Shown here piece after piece: positions 33,172 to 38,966 of a DNA stretch of 38,966 bases (the first letter of the stretch is position 1; each line of letters opens with the position of its first letter). Where the stretch lies: NCBI GenBank assembly GCA_020845855.1, contig JADLEZ010000132.1, forward strand, positions 1 through 38,966, in the 5' to 3' direction. The translations under genes were made by a program, and so were the position numbers. Source of the stretch: Burkholderiales bacterium (GTDB lineage Bacteria > Pseudomonadota > Gammaproteobacteria > Burkholderiales > Casimicrobiaceae). The notes beneath the pieces were generated by a model. The model was not told the DNA's origin, searched no databases, and saw nothing but the letters and a program-made list of their open reading frames with translations.

Positions 33172-34593
33172 TTACCGGAAGAAAACGATCGTCAACAAGG
33201 CAAACAAAGGCAACAAAATCAAAGACGACCAGACCATGTACCCTCCAAATCCTGGCATCTTCACGCCGCGGCTCTGCGCGACGGACTTGACCATGAAGTT
33301 GGGTGCATTGCCGATGTATGTGTTTGCCCCCATGAAGACCGCGCCGGCTGAAATAGCCGCGAGGGTGGTAGCCAATGGCCCCATCAACGCCTGCGGGTCG
33401 CCGCCTGCGAGGTTGAAAAAGACGAGGTACGTCGGAGCATTGTCGAGAAAACTCGAAAGCACTCCTGTTGCCCAGAAGTACGCCGCATTGCTCGGTTGGC
33501 CGTCGACAGCGGTTACCATTGAGAGCAGTGGTGCCATGGCGCCGTCCTTTCCGGCGCGCAGGATGGCAATGGCGGGAAGGATCGTGATGAAAATGCCCGC
33601 GAACAGTTTCGCGACCTCCAGCATCGGGCCCCATTCGAAGTGGTGCGCACGCCGCAGCGACTGGGGCGTTAAGATCCAAGACAGCAGCACTATGGCAACT
33701 AGCGCAACGTCTCGTGCGACGTTCTGCAGCTCGAGCGTCGTGCCGTAGATCCGGTACTCGACTCCCGGAGTCCAGAACCCTGACGCGAGAACGACTAATA
33801 GAATCGCCGGCAACAGGACCAACAGGTTCAGCCATCCTTCGATGTGAATCGGTTTATCCGGTGTGGGATCCGGGCGAGCTTCGCCAGCTTGGTGGTAGTA
33901 CCACGTGTCGATGACAAAGAACACGAGAAGAAGGGTCGTGGTTGCGAGGACCATGGGCCAGAACAAGGCGCGGGTCACCCAGAAGAAATCGACACCCTTT
34001 AGAAAACCAAGAAACAGTGGAGGATCACCCAAGGGCGTCAACGAACCGCCGATATTCGCGACCAGGAAGATAAAGAAGATGACGACGTGCGTCTTGTGAA
34101 CGCGCGCATCGTTAGCGCGCAACAGCGGTCGAATGAGAAGCATCGAAGCGCCGGTCGTGCCCATGACGCTCGCCAGGACGCTGCCGGTCGCCAGCAGGCC
34201 GGTGTTAACGGCGGGTGAGCCATGCAAGTTGCCTTTGATATGGATTCCACCGGTGACCGTGTAAAGCGCGAGCAGAAGAAGGATGAATGGCAGATACTCC
34301 GCGATTGCGATATGCCATACCTGATGCAAGATCGCCGAGGCGCCAAAAACCGCGGCGAGCGGACCGAGGGCGGCGAGCGACCAAAGAGCCGCGATCTTTC
34401 CATAGTGATGGTGCCAAACGTCGGGAGCGGCGAGTGGAAGGATGGCGATTGAAAGCAGCATGCCGAGAAACGGCAATACCCAGAGGATCGACAGTGATCG
34501 GCCGTCAATCTGCACGGCAGCTTCGACGGCATACGCCGAGCTCGCGAATGTGCAAGCGGCTGCGCAGAGGCATCCTCTGAGCCAGTTCCTCAT
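33172..34593 (-). CDS. Sodium:proton antiporter-like (NhaD/CitMHS-type) membrane protein
   Basis: A 473-aa ion-transporter-superfamily protein. An N-terminal signal-like segment (LRGCLCAAACTFASSAYA) is followed by about 12 membrane helices. Conserved patches are GTTGASMLLIRPLLRAN, FLVANIGGSLTPLGDPPLFLGFL, FLDNAPTYLVFFNLAGG and ANTYIGNAPNFMVKSVAQSRGV. These fit the family annotated as sodium:proton antiporters, probably exchanging Na+ for H+, though an organic anion cannot be excluded. The start is ATG 34593. Base composition is clearly lower in G+C than the flanking genes. It follows the Usp-like gene by 11 bp, so the two are probably co-transcribed. Confidence 0.87.
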   Translation of the reverse strand: MRNWLRGCLCAAACTFASSAYAVEAAVQIDGRSLSILWVLPFLGMLLSIAILPLAAPDVWHHHYGKIAALWSLAALGPLAAVFGASAILHQVWHIAIAEYLPFILLLLALYTVTGGIHIKGNLHGSPAVNTGLLATGSVLASVMGTTGASMLLIRPLLRANDARVHKTHVVIFFIFLVANIGGSLTPLGDPPLFLGFLKGVDFFWVTRALFWPMVLATTTLLLVFFVIDTWYYHQAGEARPDPTPDKPIHIEGWLNLLVLLPAILLVVLASGFWTPGVEYRIYGTTLELQNVARDVALVAIVLLSWILTPQSLRRAHHFEWGPMLEVAKLFAGIFITILPAIAILRAGKDGAMAPLLSMVTAVDGQPSNAAYFWATGVLSSFLDNAPTYLVFFNLAGGDPQALMGPLATTLAAISAGAVFMGANTYIGNAPNFMVKSVAQSRGVKMPGFGGYMVWSSLILLPLFALLTIVFFR

Positions 34594-34604
34594 CGTTCGT
34601 CGCG

Positions 34605-35027
34605 TCAGTGAACGAGGGTTATCAATGTTGAGCGCTCGGGTCGCAACGAGCGGAGTCGACGAGTTTCGATATACCTTGCAATCAAGTAGGGCTTGGGAGG
34701 GACAATCAGCACCTCGTCGGCATCCGTGCGCCGAATTAGATCTGCGACGATCTGCGATGGACGACCAACGAAGACCTGCGAACGATAGGCGACTCCGGCC
34801 GCTGACAGAAACCCCTCGGCTTCCTTGATCCAACGGGAGCCAGCAGCTCGCACGAACGACTCGGCGCGAGGAGGCGACAGGAAAATCCTCACTTTGCCGG
34901 AGGTCCGCGGCTCGACTATGGCAGCCAGCTGAACCTCTAAATCGGACCGTGAACGCCTCTGCAAGACAAAGCGAATTGCGCGCTTGCCTAACGCAGGATC
35001 GGTAAACGGTATCAGCACTTTAGTCAT
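34605..35027 (-). CDS. Universal-stress-protein-like protein
   Basis: A 140-aa protein with the UspA-type alpha/beta pattern: MTKVLIPFTDPALGKRAIRFVL at the start, VQLAAIVEP, AYRSQVFVGRPSQIVADLIRR and DEVLIVPPK near the end. The usual glycine-rich ATP-binding motif (Gx2Gx9G) after the last strand is not seen, so it may not bind ATP. It overlaps the preceding small membrane protein by 8 bp (ATGACTAA) and is followed by the antiporter gene, making a three-gene unit that may couple stress signalling and ion exchange. The function is inferred from fold only. Confidence 0.75.
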   Translation of the reverse strand: MTKVLIPFTDPALGKRAIRFVLQRRSRSDLEVQLAAIVEPRTSGKVRIFLSPPRAESFVRAAGSRWIKEAEGFLSAAGVAYRSQVFVGRPSQIVADLIRRTDADEVLIVPPKPYLIARYIETRRLRSLRPERSTLITLVH

Positions 35028-35349
35028 GCCGTCGTCGATTGAGTTGAGCGCTCAGGCCGCGGCGCACACGTCGAATGTAGAACGGGCCCGCAAGGATGAG
35101 CAAAAGTACGAATGCCACGACAGCGTTCGCAAGACCGGATCCAATTCCCTCTCCCAGGCCCATGCCAACGGTCGAGTACCGCGTAATAACGACCGTTACC
35201 GCGATGGCAGCCCCGATACCCGCGAGTTCGATCGCGTCGAAGGAAACGGATCTGGCATCCCGCAGTGCAGCGTCCTGCTCGGTGGCCTCGAACTTGCGCA
35301 GATCCGGATAAAGCCAGAAGTGCCACTGGCTGGGCACGGCATCCTCCAA
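35020..35349 (-). CDS. Small membrane protein of unknown function
   Basis: A 109-aa protein not recognised as a named family. It begins MEDAVPSQWHFWLYPDLRKFEA, then has two hydrophobic helices (AIELAGIGAAIAVTVVITRY and ANAVVAFVLLLILAGPFYI) separated by a glycine-rich loop (GMGLGEGIGSG), and ends with a basic tail (RRVRRGLSAQLNRRRHD). It is first in the three-gene minus-strand unit with the Usp-like and antiporter genes, and its TAA overlaps the Usp-like ATG. It may be an accessory subunit of the antiporter, which is inference from position. Confidence 0.7.
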   Translation of the reverse strand: MEDAVPSQWHFWLYPDLRKFEATEQDAALRDARSVSFDAIELAGIGAAIAVTVVITRYSTVGMGLGEGIGSGLANAVVAFVLLLILAGPFYIRRVRRGLSAQLNRRRHD

Positions 35350-35706
35350 GACGAAGTCGGCGATTCTTGTGTATCAACGACCCATTCCCAATTACCCGCC
35401 CATAATGATCCGCCGGTACGGTCCTGCACATCCTTGTTAGCGTGTAAGCATAGCCCAGCGGCTTCTCGCGGTGGCGTGACCAAGTTAGCACGGCGCGGCA
35501 ACTCCGGCACCAGCGCAGGTCAAGTCCGGCGAGGCCGTGCTGCACCTTGGTTCCGGTGAAGGAATCGATGTACTGCTCTCGGCTAGGCGCGTAGGTCCGA
35601 CCAGAAGGACGTAGGGGCTCGACATGACGGACGCAACGTTCGCGCTCGCCGAGGACGACAAGCGGAGCACCGGCCTCCTTGTCTGGCCCACTTTTCGCTA
35701 GCACAG
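35350..35706. other. 357-bp gap upstream of the low-GC unit with no recognised gene
   Basis: It lies between the small membrane protein start and the stop of the reductase-like gene. Frames are open in more than one register on the minus strand, but none gives a recognisable protein, so it may hold a degraded gene end. G+C is mixed: it drops near 35380-35460 and rises towards 35700. No terminator or repeat of the families above was found in it. Confidence 0.5.
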
Positions 35707-36774
35707 CTAGTGCGGCTGCCGGTTCCGCGCCAGCCACCTCTCGACCGCGGCCACCACGGCATCGACGGCGGCCAGGCGCATCCCGCGCCCGGCCGCGATG
35801 GCCTGCACCAGCGCGTCGACGCGCTCGATGTTGGGCGCGCCGTTGGCGAGTGCGCGCGCCGCCGACGATGGCTTGGCGAGACCTTTCGCGGCCGCCGCGT
35901 ACTTCTCGAACGGCACCAGGTCGCCTTCGGCCGCGCCCAACGCGCGGCAAAGCATGCCCACCCAGTCGTAGATCTCGCGCGAGCGGGCGAGATCGCTGTG
36001 CACGGCCTCCTTGATCGAGCGCATCCCGGCGTCCTGCACGCAGCGGTAGTTGCCGGTGAGGAGCATGCTCCATTTCGCGAGCGGCACGAACACCGAGTCG
36101 TGCACCTTGAGCTTGACCGGCAGCTCGGTCGTGCCATCCCCGGTATCGAATCGCACGGCGTCGATGCCGGCCGCGAGGTCGCGCAGGATGCGAGTGTGGG
36201 CGTCGGAGGCAAAGCGCGCCGCCTTGAAGTTGGTGGGCAGGCTCACCTGCAGCACGTTGATCCTGTCGTCCGGCGGCCGGAACGCCTGCGGGTCCGGGCT
36301 GCACAGCGTCATCAGCGCAGGATCGAATGCGTCCCACACCGTGGCGTCGGTGTAGCAGCGGCGCAGCGGCGCGAGGTCGAGGCCGGGGATGCGCGCGAGA
36401 TACGGCAGCGGCGGCATGTTCATGATCGACATGCACGGGATCCGAGCGCCGGCGACGGCGGCCATGAGCTCGCGCACGCCCGCTGCGCGGTACTGCGGCT
36501 CCTGCATCGCGAGCGCGACGAGATCGCAGTCCGCAAGGTTCACCTCCTGCGGCCCGGACGCCGACAGCTTGCCGGGAAGCTTGCGCGAATCGACTTCCAC
36601 CAGGCCTTCCCGGCCCTTCACCGGCATGCGCACGCGAATGCCATCGGCGTTGATCGCCTCGGCCTCGGCGGGAAGGCATACGAGTCGTACGGCATGCCCG
36701 GCGAGCAGAAGCTTGCTCGCGAGCAGCGAGCCGTACGTCGCTCCCAGGATCGACACGCGATACGTCTCGTGCAT
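35707..36774 (-). CDS. Ketopantoate reductase (ApbA/PanE) family protein
   Basis: A 355-aa NAD(P)-dependent dehydrogenase-like protein. The N-terminal Rossmann region reads VSILGATYGSLLASKLLLAGHAVRLVC; the usual GxGxxG is altered to GATYGS. The ApbA-like C-terminal domain includes KLKVHDSVFVPLAKWSMLLTGNYRC, where the conserved Lys of ketopantoate reductases would lie. It is longer than E. coli PanE (about 303 aa) and diverged, so the substrate may differ. GGAGGAAAG precedes the ATG at 36774. It is divergent from the PerM-like gene with a 113-bp shared region. Confidence 0.8.
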   Translation of the reverse strand: MHETYRVSILGATYGSLLASKLLLAGHAVRLVCLPAEAEAINADGIRVRMPVKGREGLVEVDSRKLPGKLSASGPQEVNLADCDLVALAMQEPQYRAAGVRELMAAVAGARIPCMSIMNMPPLPYLARIPGLDLAPLRRCYTDATVWDAFDPALMTLCSPDPQAFRPPDDRINVLQVSLPTNFKAARFASDAHTRILRDLAAGIDAVRFDTGDGTTELPVKLKVHDSVFVPLAKWSMLLTGNYRCVQDAGMRSIKEAVHSDLARSREIYDWVGMLCRALGAAEGDLVPFEKYAAAAKGLAKPSSAARALANGAPNIERVDALVQAIAAGRGMRLAAVDAVVAAVERWLARNRQPH

Positions 36775-36870
36775 CGGGCTTTCCTCCGTGCGTGGCGCCG
36801 GCGCGATCGTATACAATTAACCGAGGTCCCTCAATGTGCGGTGCAGTATGCTGGCGGTGCGAGCGCGTCG

Positions 36871-36890
36871 GCGCGGAGGGCAATTCGATG
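36871..36890 (+). repeat. Diverged tail of the Shine-Dalgarno/ATG repeat before the PerM-like gene
   Basis: GCGCGGAGGGCAATTCGATG matches the last 20 bases of the napD repeat (6113-6132) at 17 of 20 positions and ends in the start codon of the PerM-like gene. In the same frame both encode GAEGN-x-M. The upstream part of the repeat is not clearly preserved. Confidence 0.6.
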
Positions 36891-37976
36891 ACTGCGCGTT
36901 ACCGGGACCAATTCCTCACGCGCGAGCGGATCCTGGTGGTCGTGCTCGTGTGGGCGAGCGTTCTCGTAGGCTGGCTGTGCTGGCTCATGATCGCCCCGTT
37001 CGTTCCCGCGCTCACCTGGGCGGTCGTGCTCGCCGTCATCGCGCATCCGTGGCACGAGCGCATCCTCGCGAAGATGCCGAAATGGCCGAACGCGGCGGCC
37101 ACGCTCGCGCTGGTCACGGTCACGCTGGTGATCGCGCTGCCGGCGGTGCTGCTGGTGCGCGAAGTGGTGAGCGAGGCCATCGCGAGCGCGGACGCCCTGC
37201 AGCGCCTCGCCGACACCGAGCGCTGGAGGCGGGCGCTCGACCAGTTTCCCCGGCTCGCGCCGCTGTTCGCCTGGATCGCGGCGCGCGTCGACTTCTCGGC
37301 TGCGGCCGCGGACTCGTCCGCGGGTGTCGCGCGCAACGTGCAAGGCGCGATCGCGAGCACCGCCGAGTTCGCGATCACGCTCATGGTGACGTTCTTCCTG
37401 CTGTTCTTCTTCCTGCGCGACAAGTGGCGCATTCTCGACGCCATCCAGCGCCTGGTCCCGCTCGCGCACGCGGAGAGCGCGCAGGTGTCGCGCAAGGTCC
37501 GCGACATGATCGGCGCGGTGGTGCACGGAACCCTGGCGGTGGCGCTGGTGCAGGGCTCGCTCGGCGGGCTCATGTTCTGGTGGCTCGGGCTGCCCGCGGC
37601 GCTTTTGTGGGCGGCGGTGATGGCGCTGGTGGCCGTGCTGCCGATCCTCGGCGCGGCGCTGGTGTGGCTGCCGGCGGCGGCGTTCCTGCTGCTCGACGGG
37701 CACTGGGACAAGGCGCTGATCCTCGTGATATGGGGCGCGCTGGTGATCGGCCTCATCGACAACTTCCTGTATCCGATGCTCATGAAGAACAAGCTCCAGA
37801 TGCACACGGTGCCGGTGTTCATCGCGGCCATGGGCGGACTCTTCGCCTTCGGCGCGACCGGCATCGTCCTCGGCCCGCTGGTGCTCGCGGTCGCGATCGC
37901 GCTGCTCGACGTGTGGCAGCGCCGGATGCGCCTGCACGAGGTCGAGATGGGCGTGAACGACGACTCGCCGCGGTAG
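36888..37976 (+). CDS. PerM/AI-2E family permease
   Basis: A 362-aa inner-membrane protein of the AI-2E transporter (PerM, PF01594) family. About seven to eight hydrophobic segments are visible, starting with VVVLVWASVLVGWLCWLMI. The central soluble part follows LVREVVSEAIASADALQRL. The conserved C-terminal half contains GLPAALLWAAVMALVAVLPILGA and LIDNFLYPMLMKNKLQMHTV, with PVFIAAMGGLFAFGATGIVLGPL. Members export peptides or signals or act as Na+/H+ antiporters; the role here is unknown. The start ATG 36888 has GGAGGG upstream, from repeat-like DNA. The NUDIX gene follows after 7 bp. Confidence 0.9.
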   Translation: MTARYRDQFLTRERILVVVLVWASVLVGWLCWLMIAPFVPALTWAVVLAVIAHPWHERILAKMPKWPNAAATLALVTVTLVIALPAVLLVREVVSEAIASADALQRLADTERWRRALDQFPRLAPLFAWIAARVDFSAAAADSSAGVARNVQGAIASTAEFAITLMVTFFLLFFFLRDKWRILDAIQRLVPLAHAESAQVSRKVRDMIGAVVHGTLAVALVQGSLGGLMFWWLGLPAALLWAAVMALVAVLPILGAALVWLPAAAFLLLDGHWDKALILVIWGALVIGLIDNFLYPMLMKNKLQMHTVPVFIAAMGGLFAFGATGIVLGPLVLAVAIALLDVWQRRMRLHEVEMGVNDDSPR

Positions 37977-37983
37977 GAGCGCC

Positions 37984-38496
37984 ATGCCGATGTCCGACCA
38001 CATCCGGGGCCTGCGCGCCCTGATCGGCACCGCCGTGCTCGAGGTGCCGTCGGTCTCGGTGATCGTCACCGATCAGGACGATCGCGTGCTGCTGGTCCGC
38101 CATGTCGAGGGCAACCTGTGGACGACCCCGGGCGGCATGATCGAGCCGTACGAGACACCCGCGGACGCGGCCGTGCGCGAGACGTGGGAGGAGACCGGGC
38201 TTTTCGTGCAGCTGACGCGGATCGTCGGCGTGTTCGGCGGCCCGATCTGTTCCGGAACGTACGCCAACGGCGACCAGGTCGCGTGGGTGTCCACCGTGTT
38301 CGCGGCGAGAACGATCGGCGGCACGCTCGCGCCCGACGGCGTGGAGACGCTCGAGACGCGGTACTTCTCGCTCGCCGAGGCGCAGGCGTTGCCGTGCAAG
38401 CCCCACGTTCCGATGATGCTGGGCGTAGCCTATGCGAAGAATCCGGCTGCGTGGTTCCAGCCGGCGACGTGGCATCCTCCGGCCGCTCGCCGCTGA
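37984..38496 (+). CDS. NUDIX hydrolase
   Basis: A 170-aa NUDIX protein that should hydrolyse a nucleoside diphosphate derivative. The complete NUDIX box runs from GGMIEPYETPADAAVRETWE to EETGL (G-x5-E-x7-RE-x2-EE-x-G). The N-terminal strand VSVIVTDQDDRVLLVRHVEG and the later YFSLAEAQALP region are typical. The substrate is unknown. TAGGAG, overlapping the stop of the permease gene, serves as its ribosome site, so the two are translationally close and probably in one operon. Confidence 0.92.
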   Translation: MPMSDHIRGLRALIGTAVLEVPSVSVIVTDQDDRVLLVRHVEGNLWTTPGGMIEPYETPADAAVRETWEETGLFVQLTRIVGVFGGPICSGTYANGDQVAWVSTVFAARTIGGTLAPDGVETLETRYFSLAEAQALPCKPHVPMMLGVAYAKNPAAWFQPATWHPPAARR

Positions 38497-38542
38497 CGAC
38501 GGCGATTGCGTCCCACCCGTCCGCCACCCTATGCTTGCGCCG

Positions 38543-38755
38543 ATGAGAGCCGAGCCCGCCGCCGTGCCGTTGCCGAACCTTGCCTGCCCGCTGTGCGGCG
38601 ACCCTAACCGATGCGCAGCCGCGCAGACGGGCAGCTTCGCCACCGCCTGCTGGTGCGCCGGCGCGGCGATCGATCCGGCGGCGCTCGCGCGGATTCCGGA
38701 GCATGCGCGCGGCCAAGTTTGCCTGTGCCCGCGCTGCGCGGGAGTCCCGGCATGA
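38543..38755 (+). CDS. Cysteine-rich CWC family protein
   Basis: A 70-aa protein with the CWC pattern: LACPLCGDPNRCA, then ATACWCAGAAIDPAALARIPE, and CLCPRCAGV at the end. These cysteines probably bind metal. The function of the family is unknown. An ATG at 38531 would add four residues. Its stop overlaps the next start by 4 bp (ATGA), so the two are coupled. Confidence 0.85.
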   Translation: MRAEPAAVPLPNLACPLCGDPNRCAAAQTGSFATACWCAGAAIDPAALARIPEHARGQVCLCPRCAGVPA

Positions 38756-38966
38756 TCGCGCGTCTGGCGGTCGTCGCCCTGTGCGCCTGCTGCGCCGGCA
38801 CCGCGCTCGCGCAGCGGGTTGTCACTTTCGCCCGCGGCACTGCCGAGGTCGTGCTGCCGTCGACGTTCGTCACGAGCGAGTTGAACGACGGCACGCTGCG
38901 CGCCGTGTTCGGCCCGGACGGCAGCTATCGCCTGGAGCTCGCGGTCAAGGACGCGATGGCGCGCGC
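38752..38966 (+). CDS. Secreted protein of unknown function, truncated by the window end
   Basis: The first 71 residues are visible. A signal peptide MIARLAVVALCACCAGTALAQ is followed by RVVTFARGTAEVVLPSTFV and DGTLRAVFGPDGSYRLEL, a beta-rich periplasmic-type sequence. No family was recognised. It starts in the stop of the CWC gene. Confidence 0.7.
   Translation, partial: MIARLAVVALCACCAGTALAQRVVTFARGTAEVVLPSTFVTSELNDGTLRAVFGPDGSYRLELAVKDAMAR

Noticed and set aside
35350-35706. Remnant of an efflux adaptor or other gene in the minus-strand frames
   Set aside because: No frame gives a recognisable motif of more than a few residues.
36809-36821. TATACAATTAA region between the reductase-like and PerM-like genes as a divergent promoter
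   Set aside because: It is AT-rich and well placed, but no convincing -35 was found on either strand.

Overview
The window is 39 kb of high-GC chromosomal DNA (most stretches 65-70% G+C by eye). Its gene content points to a betaproteobacterium, probably Burkholderiales-like: napEDABC, a tripartite tricarboxylate transporter next to a TctDE-type two-component system, a lone PF04392 solute-binding protein, a TMFS-type MFS protein, and many small palindromic repeats. GTG and TTG starts and 1-4 bp stop/start overlaps are frequent. No rRNA, tRNA, CRISPR array, intact IS or phage module was seen.

Layout. 0.1-4.3 kb (minus): MFS transporter, DHH phosphoesterase and GlgB branching enzyme in a tight operon. 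4.3-5.8 kb (plus): FAD amine oxidase starting inside a repeat cluster. 5.9-10.1 kb (plus): napEDABC periplasmic nitrate reductase. 10.1-14.2 kb (plus): TMFS transporter, then serC and serA. 14.3-17.4 kb: lone binding protein, small lipoprotein, Kbp-like BON/LysM protein, DGPF and VOC proteins, and an antitoxin remnant. 17.4-22.9 kb (minus): a 2-aminoethylphosphonate-type ABC transporter (binding protein, ATPase, fused permease) with a DeoR regulator and a TIM-barrel protein. 23.3-25.3 kb (minus): tctBA. 25.4-31.1 kb (plus): response regulator, histidine kinase and a heterodimeric ABC exporter, all joined by 4-bp overlaps. 31.1-33.1 kb: a formyltransferase/ACT fusion and a divergent rhomboid protease. 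33.1-35.7 kb (minus): a lower-GC block with an antiporter, a Usp-like protein and a small membrane protein. 35.7-39.0 kb: a ketopantoate-reductase-like protein, then a PerM/AI-2E-type permease, a NUDIX hydrolase, a CWC protein and a truncated secreted protein.

The most unusual signal is three families of small repeats that interact with genes. (1) A hairpin element has a conserved 15-nt loop of the type TTGGGGCGGCCCTGC between stems whose sequence differs in each copy but stays complementary; one copy forms part of the napB signal peptide. (2) A 68-nt repeat ends in a Shine-Dalgarno sequence plus ATG. It supplies the start of napD, a diverged tail does the same for the PerM-like gene, and a third copy lies in frame inside an ABC ATPase domain and adds about 23 residues. 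(3) GGGGTCAGA-type palindromes overlap the start of the MFS gene, the start region of the amine oxidase, and the last codons of an ABC exporter gene and the rhomboid gene.

Functionally the region combines anaerobic or redox respiration (nap), serine biosynthesis, uptake of organophosphonate and tricarboxylates, and export systems. No single pathway spans the window.
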